A DNA stretch of 64,000 nt from Kocuria rosea (GTDB taxonomy: Bacteria > Actinomycetota > Actinomycetes > Actinomycetales > Micrococcaceae): contig NZ_CP035103.1 in assembly GCF_006094695.1 (NCBI RefSeq), positions 434,001 to 498,000 on the forward strand. The letters are read 5' to 3'. Both the position numbers and the translations under genes were made by a program. Every line of letters starts with the position of its first letter. Within the stretch, counting starts at the first letter, position 1. The notes under the pieces were generated by a model. It was not told where the DNA came from. It did not search any database and saw only the letters and a list, made by a program, of their open reading frames with translations. Of this stretch, positions 48,842 through 57,824 are shown piece by piece.

Positions 48842-49225
48842 GCTTGCACTCCTCGGATCGAACTCCTCGCCCGCATGCACTGCGAATGGATGAGAGTCAG
48901 CAAGGATGCCGTTCTTGAGTACTTAACTCAGAACAAAAGCGCCGGGCTGTGGACCCTGACAGCGGCTCAGTCCTCCCATTCCTGTGGACTCCCTGTCCAG
49001 CGTATGCGACTTGCTGTCCGAGGTGACACCGCTCCGCCGGACGCGAGCCTGTCGAAGTCACGCAGGTCGGTGCGGCGGCGGGCAGATGCACGCTGCCTTC
49101 GTTTTCCGGACCGTCCAGCCCGGTGCCGCCCCCGCCCGGCGAAGGGGCTGTCGCAAGACCAGTTTAAGAGTCGATCAGGGCGCCCCTTCTGCGTGCATAC
49201 AGCCCAGTTAAAGACCCTGGTGGGG
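48842..49225. promoter_or_regulatory. Region upstream of IclR 1
   Basis: No gene in 384 bp between two leftward genes. It includes an AT-rich segment near 48915-48945 suitable for a promoter, and the palindrome at 48985-48999. Confidence 0.45.
48985..48999. promoter_or_regulatory. IclR-type palindrome TGGAC-N5-GTCCA, IclR 1 side
   Basis: TGGACTCCCTGTCCA, with exact 5-bp arms. The same arms with the same 5-bp spacing occur at 57667-57681 in front of the operon controlled by IclR 2. Confidence 0.55.
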
Positions 49226-50467
49226 TCATTGGGATGCTTCCACTGATGGACTCTTATGGGTGGGGCGGGTCTCGGCGACGGCCAGGAGGCCGCCGGCCAG
49301 GAACACCAGGGTGGCGCCGAGGACGACCAAGAGCGGCACGGTCCATCCTCCGGTGCCGGCGTTTAGCGCCCCGACCAGGGGTGGGCCGACCGTGGCGGCG
49401 AGGTAGCCGGCGCCCTGGATGCGGGCGGAGGTCGCCGCGGCCTCGGCGTCGGTCCGCACGATGCGTGCGACGATCGAAAAAATCGTGGTGAAGCCCCCGC
49501 CCTGGGCGACGCCGCCAATGACGGACCACACGAGGTAGCCCTCGGGGGCGAGCAGCAGCCCGACGGGCAGGGCGATCCACAGCCCTCCGACGAGGACCAC
49601 CGGCGTCCACGCCGGGGCCCGGTCGGCCAGCAGGGGCACCCCCAGGGCGCCGGCGATGGCGGCGACCTGGAACAGGGAAGCGCTGGCCCCGGAGGCGGCC
49701 AGACTCAGCCCCCGGGTGTCGGCCAGCAGGGTGGGCAGCCACGCGGTGACGGAGTAGTAGGAGAAGGCCTGCCCGCAGAACGCCAGCGTCAGCCACCAGC
49801 CGATGCGCCGGACCTGGCCCGTGCCCCGGGCCTGCCTCAGCGTCCCGGTGGCCGTGCTGGGTTCGGCCGGGGTGGAGGCCGCGGGCGGTGTGCCGGTCCG
49901 GCGGCGCGCCACGACCAGCCAGAAGACGAGGGCCACCACGGTCAGGGCGCCCCAGGCGACCAGGGCCCAGCGCCACCCGACCGCCGCGGCCAGCGGCGCA
50001 GTGCCCAGGGCGGTGATCATCGACCCGACGTTGAGGGCGGCGGTGTAGGCGGCGGTCACCGTGGGGATCCGGCGCCAGGAGACGTCGCGGCGGATGATCA
50101 CCGGGACCACGATGTTGCCCACGGCGATCGCAGTACCGATGACCACGGTGCCGGCCAGGACCACCGCGGTGGGGCCCGCCGAGCGGATCACGGTCCCGGC
50201 CAGCACGCCGCTCAGGCACGCCAAGACGGCCGCCTCGGGCCCGAAGCGTCCGATCAGCTTCGAGGCCAGCGGGGTGACCAGTGCGAAGAGCAGCACCGGC
50301 AGACCCGTGAGCAGGCCCGCGGTCGCCGCCGAGAGCCCGAGCTCGGACTGGATCTGCGTGATGACGGGGGTCGGGGCGATGATCGGCCCGCGCAGGCTCA
50401 GCGCGACGAGCACGATGCCGACGACGACCCACGGCAGGGCGCGCGGCGGGATGGGGAGCGTGCTCAT
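49226..50467 (-). CDS. MFS transporter, CynX/NimT family
   Basis: This 413-aa membrane protein has 12 hydrophobic segments and the CynX/NimT start LRGPIIAPTPVITQIQSELGLS. Relatives carry cyanate, nitroimidazoles or small organic anions, often aromatic or carboxylate; the substrate here is unknown. It precedes the double-IclR gene on the same strand, which suggests a regulated uptake or export system tied to the aromatic island. The start overlaps closely with a 30-codon frame that ends one base before it. Confidence 0.88.
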   Translation of the reverse strand: MSTLPIPPRALPWVVVGIVLVALSLRGPIIAPTPVITQIQSELGLSAATAGLLTGLPVLLFALVTPLASKLIGRFGPEAAVLACLSGVLAGTVIRSAGPTAVVLAGTVVIGTAIAVGNIVVPVIIRRDVSWRRIPTVTAAYTAALNVGSMITALGTAPLAAAVGWRWALVAWGALTVVALVFWLVVARRRTGTPPAASTPAEPSTATGTLRQARGTGQVRRIGWWLTLAFCGQAFSYYSVTAWLPTLLADTRGLSLAASGASASLFQVAAIAGALGVPLLADRAPAWTPVVLVGGLWIALPVGLLLAPEGYLVWSVIGGVAQGGGFTTIFSIVARIVRTDAEAAATSARIQGAGYLAATVGPPLVGALNAGTGGWTVPLLVVLGATLVFLAGGLLAVAETRPTHKSPSVEASQ

Positions 50468-50468
50468 C

Positions 50469-50561
50469 TCAGTCCTTCTGACCGGGCAGCAGACGTTGGA
50501 CGGGTCGGCCGCCGGCGCGGCGTCCGGTGATGCCCGGAGGGGACTCGGGCGCGGTGGTCAT
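50469..50561 (-). CDS. Possible 30-aa leader peptide before the CynX-like gene
   Basis: MTTAPESPPGITGRRAGGRP and ten more residues, with GAGGAG 6 bases before the ATG. The stop is separated by one base from the transporter ATG, and the transporter's own ribosome site (AGAAGGA) lies within this frame. This fits translational coupling. The peptide itself has no recognisable features, and a chance frame cannot be ruled out. Confidence 0.35.
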   Translation of the reverse strand: MTTAPESPPGITGRRAGGRPVQRLLPGQKD

Positions 50562-50640
50562 GACGGCTCCTCGGAGGTCGGGCGGAGCGGGCCCTGCTGA
50601 GACCAGTGGATCCGCGGGGGCGAGGGGCGCCCATGGAAGA

Positions 50641-50667
50641 GGAGGGACAGCCAGCGGCTGTCCCTCC
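50641..50667 (-). terminator. 12-bp hairpin between transporter genes
   Basis: GGAGGGACAGCC pairs exactly with GGCTGTCCCTCC around a 3-base loop. On the minus strand it lies between the sugar transporter and the CynX-like gene, in addition to the hairpin at 50789-50830. Confidence 0.6.
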
Positions 50668-50788
50668 TTCATTCCCAGCACAGTGTGAAGGGCTCATCGC
50701 TGGATGGACGACAACGCCCGGCGAGGTCTCATGCGAGCCGGGGAACCCAGCAACTGCACTGTTTGAGATCACCACAGCAGCCCAGTGG

Positions 50789-50830
50789 TCCCGGGCCGGC
50801 CAACCTGGAGAGGTCGGCCGGCCCGGGACG
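50789..50830 (-). terminator. 19-bp hairpin terminator after the sugar transporter
   Basis: Arms 50789-50807 and 50812-50830 pair with one mismatch around a 4-base loop, 20 bp past the transporter stop. It should end the hydroxyquinol operon. Confidence 0.75.
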
Positions 50831-50849
50831 TGGAGCAGAGCCGTGGGGC

Positions 50850-52346
50850 TCAGGACTGGTGGGCGTCGGCGGGCTTGGCGACCTGGTAGATGGCCCCGGT
50901 GGAGACGTCCTCCTCGAGATCTTCCAGGGAGCGGGCCCGGGTCTCGGGGACCTGGGTGGCCACGAAGATCAGGGCGAGGACGCCGATGCCGGCGAAGAGG
51001 AAGAACGTGCCCGAGATCCCGACCGCGGCAACGAGGGAGGGGAAGAACAGGGCCAGGAAACCGTTCATGGTCCAGCCGAAGAACACCGAGATGCCGATGC
51101 CCAGTCCCCGCATGTGCAGCGGGAAGATCTCCGCCAGCCACACCCAGACGGCGACGTTGAGGAACGTCTGCATCGAGAGCACGAAGGCGACCACGAGGAT
51201 GAGGATCACGATCGGGCGGGCCGGGTGGCCTTCGGGCAGCAGGTTGCCGGCGATCCCGATCAGCAGGTGGCAGGTCGTGGTGAGGCTCAAGCCGATGATG
51301 AAGGTCTTGCGCCGGTCGAGCCGGTCCATGTTGTACAGGGCGATGATGCCACCGATCACGGCCACGGCACCGAAGGCGATGTTGGCCAGCACGGCCTGCT
51401 GCGCTGTCATCCCGGACTCCTCCAGAATACGAGTGCCGTAGTACATGACGGAGTTGATGCCGGTCAGCTGCTGGGTCATGGAGACCCCGATGCCGACCAG
51501 GATGATCCGCAGCAACCACTTGTTCGTCAGGACCGCTTTCAGCCCGATCTGGTGGGCCTGGACCTCGATGGCGGCGATGCGCTCGATCTCCTGCAGCTCG
51601 GCCTTGGCCCGGTCGGCCGGGCGGACCGTCTCCAGCACCGCCAGGGCCTCGTCGTACCGGCCCTTCTCGGTGAGCCAGCGCGGGGACTCGGGCATGCGCA
51701 GCATCCCGATGAACAGTCCGATCGCCGGCAGCGCGGAGACGGCGAACATGATCCGCCAGATGCCCTCCACGACGTCGCCGAGGGTGACGGCGATGACCGC
51801 GTTCATCACGAAGGCGGAGAGCTGTCCGAACACGATCGCCAGTTCGTTGCGGCCGGTGATCGACCCGCGGATCTCGTAGGGGGCGAGCTCGGCCAGGTAC
51901 ACCGGCACGACCGTGGAGGCTCCGCCGACGGCGAGGCCGATCAGGATCCGGCCGCAGACCAGGACCGTGTACCCGGTCAGGGAGAACGTTCCCTCCTCAG
52001 CAGGCGTGGGGGTGAGGACCACCAGGGCGGTGCCGGCGAAGAACAGCACGGCCAGCAGGATGATCGTCCGGCGCCGGCCCCAGGCGTCCGAGACCCGGCC
52101 CCAGACCAGGGCGCCGACGGCGGCGGCGAAGATGAGGGAGCTGATCACCACGCCCAGCTGGAGCAGGTTCAGTCCCAGGTCCTGGGCCATCGGCCCCTCG
52201 GCGCCGTTCGTCACGCCGGTGTCGTAGCCGAACAGCAGCCCGCCCAGGCAAGCGACGACCGAGATCAGTCCGAGCCGTTTCCGGTGCGGCCCCTGGGTCA
52301 ACGGCGGGAGGGCGACCCGGGTGCCGTCTGCGGTGTTGTGTGACAT
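50850..52346 (-). CDS. MFS sugar porter, myo-inositol/sugar transporter type
   Basis: This 498-aa protein has 12 membrane segments and all signatures of the sugar porter family: GRILIGLAVGGASTVVPVYLAELAP, PESPRWL, and QQLTGINSVMYYGT, plus WGRVSDAWGRR. IolT-like inositol transporters and glucose/xylose porters share these. It imports a sugar or cyclitol by proton symport. It is the last gene of the leftward operon with dioxygenase, aldo/keto reductase and maleylacetate reductase. A polyol importer inside an aromatic-ring-cleavage operon is unusual and suggests that the growth substrate is sugar-like. Confidence 0.92.
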   Translation of the reverse strand: MSHNTADGTRVALPPLTQGPHRKRLGLISVVACLGGLLFGYDTGVTNGAEGPMAQDLGLNLLQLGVVISSLIFAAAVGALVWGRVSDAWGRRRTIILLAVLFFAGTALVVLTPTPAEEGTFSLTGYTVLVCGRILIGLAVGGASTVVPVYLAELAPYEIRGSITGRNELAIVFGQLSAFVMNAVIAVTLGDVVEGIWRIMFAVSALPAIGLFIGMLRMPESPRWLTEKGRYDEALAVLETVRPADRAKAELQEIERIAAIEVQAHQIGLKAVLTNKWLLRIILVGIGVSMTQQLTGINSVMYYGTRILEESGMTAQQAVLANIAFGAVAVIGGIIALYNMDRLDRRKTFIIGLSLTTTCHLLIGIAGNLLPEGHPARPIVILILVVAFVLSMQTFLNVAVWVWLAEIFPLHMRGLGIGISVFFGWTMNGFLALFFPSLVAAVGISGTFFLFAGIGVLALIFVATQVPETRARSLEDLEEDVSTGAIYQVAKPADAHQS

Positions 52347-52415
52347 GGGAATTCCTTTGTTGGTGACCTGATGAAGCAGGGATGGATCGTGTGGAGCGCC
52401 GATCCGGTGATGGGG

Positions 52416-53348
52416 CTAGGACTGGGCCGGGGCCAGGACGATGTCGAACCGGGCCTTGGACCAGCTCCGGTCGGTGAGGTCGCGGCCGTCGGGGGTCGGG
52501 GTGCCGGCGGGTTGTTCGGTGAAGTCCTTGATGAGGGATTCCTTGACGCCGAACACGGTGTCGTACTTCAACAGCTCGTCCCCGCGCACGAAGATGTGGG
52601 TGACCAGGGTCCGCAGGCCTTCGGCGGTGACCATGAAGTGCAGGTGTGAGGCGCGCATCGGGGAGCGGCCGGTGGCCTCGAGCATCTTCCCCACCGGCCC
52701 GTCGTGCGGGATGGGGTAGGGGGTGGGGGTGAGGCCCCAGAAGTTGTACCGCCCCTGGTCGTCGCTGAAGAGGTGGGCTCGGCCGGAGACCCGGTTGTCG
52801 TCGTACTGGACGTCGTAGAACCCCTCTTCGTCGGCCTCCCAGACCTCGATCCGCGCCCGGGGCACCGGGTTGCCGTCGGTGTCGGTCACGGTGCCCTCCA
52901 CCCAGCAGGGCTGACCGGGGGCCTCCCCGGCGATGTCCCCGCCGAGGGGGATCTCCGGGGCGTCGTCGACGAAGAAGGGGCCGAAGACGGTGGCTTCGGT
53001 GGCGTCGCCGTAGGCCTCGTTGTTGACGTTGATGGTCTGCATCGAGGCGCCGAGGACGTCGGAGAGCAGGATGAACTCCTGGCGCCGGTCATCGGTGATG
53101 TGCCCGACGGCGGTGAGGAACTCGATCGCCTGGTTCCATTCGGCCTCGGTGAGGCGCACGTCGCGGATGAAGGCGTGCAGGTGCTTCACCAGGGCCTGCA
53201 TCAGCTGCTTCAGTCGCGGGTCCTGGCAGTCCTCGAAGGAGCGCAGCACGGTGCGGATCAGTTGCTCTTCCACCGCCTGCTGGGCGGTGGAGACCTGCGG
53301 GTGCCCGGGAGAGCTCTCGGTGGTGGGGACTGGGGTCTGCTGGGCCAT
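52416..53348 (-). CDS. Hydroxyquinol 1,2-dioxygenase (intradiol)
   Basis: This 310-aa non-heme Fe(III) enzyme cleaves 1,2,4-trihydroxybenzene to maleylacetate. The N-terminal helical linker (about 25-110) is followed by the catalytic beta-sandwich. The iron ligands fit Y178, Y211 (in [10 protein letters not shown]), H235 and H237 (RASHLHF), with the spacing known from intradiol dioxygenases. Catechol-specific relatives are similar, but the next operon gene, maleylacetate reductase, points to hydroxyquinol as substrate. It lies 69 bp upstream of the transporter and 34 bp after the aldo/keto reductase. Confidence 0.88.
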   Translation of the reverse strand: MAQQTPVPTTESSPGHPQVSTAQQAVEEQLIRTVLRSFEDCQDPRLKQLMQALVKHLHAFIRDVRLTEAEWNQAIEFLTAVGHITDDRRQEFILLSDVLGASMQTINVNNEAYGDATEATVFGPFFVDDAPEIPLGGDIAGEAPGQPCWVEGTVTDTDGNPVPRARIEVWEADEEGFYDVQYDDNRVSGRAHLFSDDQGRYNFWGLTPTPYPIPHDGPVGKMLEATGRSPMRASHLHFMVTAEGLRTLVTHIFVRGDELLKYDTVFGVKESLIKDFTEQPAGTPTPDGRDLTDRSWSKARFDIVLAPAQS

Positions 53349-53382
53349 GGCGGGCCTGCCTTTCAGTCGTGGAGTCGGCGGT

Positions 53383-54345
53383 CTAACGAACGGGTGTGGA
53401 GACGGGGGAGGGCCTGGAAGCCTCTTCGAGCAGGTCCAGTTCGGGCCGGCTCAAGGGGGTCTCCATGGACTGGAGCAGCGGTTTTAGCTGCTCGGTGTTG
53501 CGGGCGCTGGCGATGGGTGCGACGACCCCGTCCTGGGCGGCCAACCAGGCCAGGGCAATGGCGGCGGGCTCAACGTCGTGTTCCGCGGCGACCTGCTTGA
53601 GGGCGTGGAGCACGGCCCGGCCCTGGGTGGTGAGGTACTGGGAGGCCTCGGAGGCGCGAGGGGTGTCGACCGGACCCTCCCCGGTGTACTTGCCGGTGAG
53701 GAAGCCGTGGGCCAGGGAGTAGTACGGCATCACGGCTAGGCCATGGGTGCGGGCCAGTGGGAGGACGTCGGTCTCGATGCCGCGCTCGACCAGGCTGTAC
53801 TGGGGCTGCAGGACGATGGGGGTGTGGAAGCCTTCCCGGTCGGTGATCCGCAGCCATTCCGCGATGCGCTCGGCCGTGAAGTTGGACAGCCCGATGGAAC
53901 GGACCTTGCCCTGGTCCACGAGTTGGGACATGGCCTCGATGCTCTCGACCAGCGGGGTGTCGGGGTCGTCGTAGTGGGCGTAGTAGATGTCGATGGCCTC
54001 GACCCCCAGCCGGGACAGGGACCCGTCGACGGCGGTGCGGATGGTCTCCGGGGCCAGGCCGGCCAGTTGCGGGTGGTGGCTGACCTTCGTGGCGATCACC
54101 AGCTCGTCGCGGTCGCTGCGGCCGGTGAGCCATTGACCGATGATGGTCTCGGATTCTCCGCCGCTGTTGCCGTCGGCCCAGAACGAGTAGGAGTCGGCGG
54201 TGTCCAGGACGTTGCCCCCGGACTCGACGTAGCGGTCGAGGATCCGGTGCGAGGTGGCGGCGTCGGCGGTCCACCCGAAGACGTTGGTGCCCAACGCCAG
54301 CGGGGAGACGTCGAGTCCGGGGGCGATGGTCTGCGTGGCGGCCAA
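53383..54345 (-). CDS. Aldo/keto reductase
   Basis: This 320-aa NADPH-dependent (beta/alpha)8 reductase has the catalytic tetrad in DTADSYSFW (Asp, Tyr), VIATKVSHH (Lys) and [11 protein letters not shown] (His), and a C-terminal cofactor site [11 protein letters not shown]. It belongs to the group of YajO/IolS-like aldo/keto reductases that act on sugar aldehydes or ketones. In this operon it may reduce a keto sugar or cyclitol intermediate. It sits between maleylacetate reductase and the dioxygenase. Confidence 0.9.
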   Translation of the reverse strand: MAATQTIAPGLDVSPLALGTNVFGWTADAATSHRILDRYVESGGNVLDTADSYSFWADGNSGGESETIIGQWLTGRSDRDELVIATKVSHHPQLAGLAPETIRTAVDGSLSRLGVEAIDIYYAHYDDPDTPLVESIEAMSQLVDQGKVRSIGLSNFTAERIAEWLRITDREGFHTPIVLQPQYSLVERGIETDVLPLARTHGLAVMPYYSLAHGFLTGKYTGEGPVDTPRASEASQYLTTQGRAVLHALKQVAAEHDVEPAAIALAWLAAQDGVVAPIASARNTEQLKPLLQSMETPLSRPELDLLEEASRPSPVSTPVR

Positions 54346-54416
54346 GGGTGTCCTCCTGGTGTCGTAACGGTGCGCGGTGCAGGTCGTGGTGGGTGGGTAG
54401 GTGTCGGGGGCGAAGG

Positions 54417-55541
54417 TCAGGCGCCGGGATGGGCGCTGGGGGCTTCCCCGGCCCAGGCGGCGCGCAGCAGGGCCCGGGCGTCCTCATACGTGACCGGCCG
54501 GGGGTTGCCGTAGGAACGGCTCGTGACCTCCTCGGCGATGCGCTCGATGTCCTCCTCCTGCATGCCCAGCTCGGCCAGGGACCGCGGCGCGTCGAGCTCC
54601 TCGGCGATCTGCCACAGCCGCGCGGCCGGATCTGGGGCCCCGCCCAGCGCCCGCGACAGCGCCGCGGTCGCCTCGGGGGCCGCGGGCTGGTTGAAGGCCA
54701 GGGCGTGGGGCAGGACCACGGTGTGGGTCTGGGCGTGGGGCAGGTTCAGAGTCCCGCCCAGGGCGTGGCACAGCTTGTGGTGCAGGGACATGGTGGTCGC
54801 CCCCAGGCAGGCCCCGCACAGCCACGACCCGTAGAGGGCCTCGCTGCGGGCCGCGGGGTCGGTGCCGTCGGCGGCGATCGCCGGCAGCGCTGTGGCCAGG
54901 GCCCGGACTCCCTCCTCGGCCATCAACGAGATGATCGGGGTGGCGTCGGGGGCGTAGAGGGCCTCCACGGCATGGGCGATGGCGTTGATGCCACTGGTCA
55001 CCGACATCGGCACCGGCAGCGTCGCCGAGAGCTCGGGGTCATAGACCACGCTGCGCGGCAGCACCCGCGGGTCCCGGCCGGTCTCCTTGCGCCCATCGGT
55101 GGTCAAACCCCACACAGGGGTCATCTCAGACCCGGCGTAGGTGGTCGGCACCGCCACGATCGGCAGGCCGTGCTGCAGCGCGATGGCCTTGCCCAACCCG
55201 ATTGCAGAGCCTCCACCGACGGCCACACAACCATCGGCACCCACCCGGGCCGCTTCCTCACTGGCGCGCTGGGCGACCTCGCTGGGCACATGCATCACCG
55301 CTTCGGGCAGCACCCCCACACAGCGGGTGCCCAGTGCCTGGGCCACCCGCTGGCCGGTGTCCTCCTGCTCCGGAGAGCACAGGACCAGCACACGCGCCAG
55401 CCCGATCGCATCCAGCTCCTCGGGCAGGGTCGACAGGGTCCCGGCGCCGAAGCGGACCCGCATGGGCAGGGCCTCGTAGACGAACTGGCGGGAGGCCAGG
55501 GGCGTGTCGGTCAGGGTGGTCTCGTTGGTCTGGGCGTTCAT
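54417..55541 (-). CDS. Maleylacetate reductase
   Basis: This 374-aa enzyme of the iron-alcohol-dehydrogenase superfamily reduces maleylacetate to 3-oxoadipate with NAD(P)H, feeding the beta-ketoadipate pathway. Motifs: cofactor loop GGGSAIGLGKAIAL, PTTYAGSEMTPVWG, the His cluster GINAIAHAVEALYA, and HHKLCHALGGTLNLPHAQTH. These last segments are typical of maleylacetate reductases rather than general alcohol dehydrogenases. First gene of the leftward operon; its promoter region is shared with the second double-IclR gene. Confidence 0.92.
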   Translation of the reverse strand: MNAQTNETTLTDTPLASRQFVYEALPMRVRFGAGTLSTLPEELDAIGLARVLVLCSPEQEDTGQRVAQALGTRCVGVLPEAVMHVPSEVAQRASEEAARVGADGCVAVGGGSAIGLGKAIALQHGLPIVAVPTTYAGSEMTPVWGLTTDGRKETGRDPRVLPRSVVYDPELSATLPVPMSVTSGINAIAHAVEALYAPDATPIISLMAEEGVRALATALPAIAADGTDPAARSEALYGSWLCGACLGATTMSLHHKLCHALGGTLNLPHAQTHTVVLPHALAFNQPAAPEATAALSRALGGAPDPAARLWQIAEELDAPRSLAELGMQEEDIERIAEEVTSRSYGNPRPVTYEDARALLRAAWAGEAPSAHPGA

Positions 55542-56011
55542 GTGGGGACCTTCCGATGGACTGGAACGGGTGGATGGGCCGGCGGGTCAGCAGGAGCTCG
55601 AGCGGCCCACGGGGTCGATGCCGCAGACCGTCGCCGGCAGCAGCACGAGGTCCTCGCGGTCCTCGCGGATCGCCGTGGCACCGGCGGATCTACCACCCCT
55701 CGTGATGGCTGGCGGAGGAAACACCGTTTCGCGGAGCAGCCGGTGGCGGTAGCTACCCCGGTGCCGCCACCGGCCGCGCTGCCGGGGAAGTGATTTCCTA
55801 CGACCGCTTAGTACCGTACAATGGACAACATGTTCGCACAGTAGCACGGCAAGGCGCTAGGGGTGATCCAGGTTACGTTGGGATCGCGCTGGTCTGCGGC
55901 GGTGGCGGCTCGGGCGACATGACGGTCGCCTGCACCAGCGCAGGCGGGTCTGCTCACCTGCGGGGTGCCGGCCTGTGTTAGCCACGGAACGCGCGAAGAA
56001 CGAGGTCAGCA
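55542..56011. promoter_or_regulatory. Divergent control region, maleylacetate reductase / IclR 2
   Basis: This 470-bp stretch has no credible gene. It holds a possible -10 box TACAAT (55817-55822, + strand) that overlaps the 13-bp operator at 55821-55833. Near 55650 a short direct repeat (CCTCGCGGTCCTCGCGG) is present. Confidence 0.55.
55821..55833 (-). promoter_or_regulatory. IclR 2 operator, copy at the leftward operon
   Basis: Read leftward the site is ACATGTTGTCCAT, 280 bp upstream of maleylacetate reductase and 179 bp upstream of IclR 2. The exact reverse complement is at 57670-57682, where it reads the same way relative to the rightward operon. Confidence 0.6.
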
Positions 56012-57640
56012 GTGAACACCATTCAGCTCTTGCACAAGGCCAGCCAGGTGGTCGACGAGCTGGCCCGGAGGAGTCCCTCGACCCCGGCGGAGCTGGCCAA
56101 GGCGGTGTCCGAGCCCCGGTCGACCATCTACCGCATCACCGCGGGGCTGGAGCAGGCCGAGCTGATCCGCTCCAACGGCGAGGGCAAGCTCGAACTCGGG
56201 GTGGGGATCCTGCGACTGGGAGACGCCGCCGTCGATGCCCTCGTGGACCGCGCGGCCTTGCACGAGAAGCTGATGTGGGTCCGCGGCCAGCTCGGCGTCG
56301 GCGCCTTCTTCTGCGTGCTGCGCGAGAACGGGGCACTGTGCCTGGATCAGGTCCACGGCTCCGAGGTGGACCTGTTCCACCTCACCCCCGGGGGCCTGCT
56401 GCCCTTGCACGCCGGGGCCCCGTCCCTGGCCCTGCTGGCCTTCGCCGCCCCGGAGGCACAGGCCGCCGTGCTGGAGAACGCGCCCTTCGACCGGCTGGCC
56501 TCGGGCACCGCGCTCACGGCCGCGGAACTGCGGGAGAAGCTGGACCAGACCGCGGCCCGCGGGTGGAGCGTGGAGGACAGCACGATCATCGAAGGCGTGG
56601 CCACGATCGGGGTGCCTGTGAGGCACCAGGACGGATCGGTGCTGGGGGTGATCGCGGTGGCCGGACTGCGCGAGAGCGTGCTGAACCAGGAATCGGTGGC
56701 CACCGGTGTGCTGCGCACCGCCGCTGAGGCCATCACAGCGGCCATGGACCGCCCCGAACGCACGCAAACCCCCCGGACTGACCATGTGCCCGCCTCGCCA
56801 TCGCCGGCCCACAGCGGTGCCCGGCAGCCGGCGGCGATCACCAAGGCCAGCGCCCTGATGGACGCCCTGGCCCGGGAGCGGATCGCCACCTCGGGGCGCC
56901 TGACCGAACTGCTCGGGGAGCCGGTGACCTCGGTCTACCGCATGCTCGCCACCCTGGCCGAGGCCGGGTGGGTCGAGCAGATCGGCCACCGGGGCGCCTA
57001 CCGGGTGGGCTCCAAGATGCTGTCCCTGGCCGGGGAACTGACCCGGCAACTGGATCTGCGCCGGGCCTGCCGCCCCGTGCTCCAGCAGATCCACGAGGCC
57101 ACCGGGGAGACCACCTTCTTGTGCATCCGACGCGGCACCCGGGCCGTGTGCATCGAACGCCTCGACGGGATCCGGGTCAACAGCCGCGTGCTGCAGCTGG
57201 GGGAGTCCCTGCCCCTGCACGTGGGTGCCGCCCCCCGGGCCCTGCTGGCCTTCGAAGGACGCGCCGCCTGGGAGGAATACGCCGCCATCATGAACCACAG
57301 CGGCGAGCCGTGGCGCGATGTGCGCTCCCGATCGGAGTTCTACGCCGACCTCGAGGAGATCCGCGCCCAGGGCTACGTGCGCAGCGACAACAACGTCACC
57401 CCGGGCATCGCCGCGATCGGCGCCCCCATCTTCGACCACCGCGGCGACGTCGTCGCCTCCCTGTCGGTCAGCGGGCTGCGCGAGGGCGTCCTGGCCCCGG
57501 CCGGTGACCACCCCTCCGTCACCGAGCTCGTGCGCCAGGGAGCCCAGACGCTCTCGCGCTACCTGGGCGCCCCGCAGGCCGGCCCGGACCTCCTGGACCA
57601 GGAATGGGCCGCACTGGAAGTGTCCCAGGTCATAGATTGA
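56012..57640 (+). CDS. Tandem (double) IclR-family regulator 2
   Basis: This 542-aa protein repeats the IclR fold twice. Unit 1 (about 1-245) has the winged helix STPAELAKAVSEPRSTIYRIT and an effector domain with LPLHAGAPSLALLAF. A linker of about 30 residues rich in Pro and Thr (around 250-275) joins unit 2 (about 280-525), which has RIATSGRLTELLGEPVTSVYRML and LPLHVGAAPRALLAF. It is clearly paralogous to IclR 1. Position between two divergent catabolic operons, with an operator at each, makes it their likely common regulator. IclR proteins govern several hydroxyquinol and gamma-resorcylate operons (known). Confidence 0.9.
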   Translation: MNTIQLLHKASQVVDELARRSPSTPAELAKAVSEPRSTIYRITAGLEQAELIRSNGEGKLELGVGILRLGDAAVDALVDRAALHEKLMWVRGQLGVGAFFCVLRENGALCLDQVHGSEVDLFHLTPGGLLPLHAGAPSLALLAFAAPEAQAAVLENAPFDRLASGTALTAAELREKLDQTAARGWSVEDSTIIEGVATIGVPVRHQDGSVLGVIAVAGLRESVLNQESVATGVLRTAAEAITAAMDRPERTQTPRTDHVPASPSPAHSGARQPAAITKASALMDALARERIATSGRLTELLGEPVTSVYRMLATLAEAGWVEQIGHRGAYRVGSKMLSLAGELTRQLDLRRACRPVLQQIHEATGETTFLCIRRGTRAVCIERLDGIRVNSRVLQLGESLPLHVGAAPRALLAFEGRAAWEEYAAIMNHSGEPWRDVRSRSEFYADLEEIRAQGYVRSDNNVTPGIAAIGAPIFDHRGDVVASLSVSGLREGVLAPAGDHPSVTELVRQGAQTLSRYLGAPQAGPDLLDQEWAALEVSQVID

Positions 57641-57666
57641 CCCCCACCACCCTCCATGGCATGCTG

Positions 57667-57682
57667 TGGACATGTTGTCCAT
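57667..57682 (+). promoter_or_regulatory. IclR 2 operator, copy at the rightward operon
   Basis: TGGACATGTTGTCCAT contains the 13 bases ACATGTTGTCCAT (57670-57682) identical to the site at 55821-55833, and forms the palindrome TGGAC-N5-GTCCA. It lies about 145 bp upstream of the first Gfo/Idh gene and 27 bp past the IclR 2 stop. Confidence 0.6.
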
Positions 57683-57824
57683 CAGGTGGCACTAGCAGCT
57701 GGTGGTTATCCGGCACCCGGATCACTCCGGGTCGCCACGCGCACCCGGCCTGAAGCTCCCCGCGGCACGCCGGACGCCCCCATCACCCCCGAGCCTGAGG
57801 CTCACAAGGACAGGAGACACTGCG

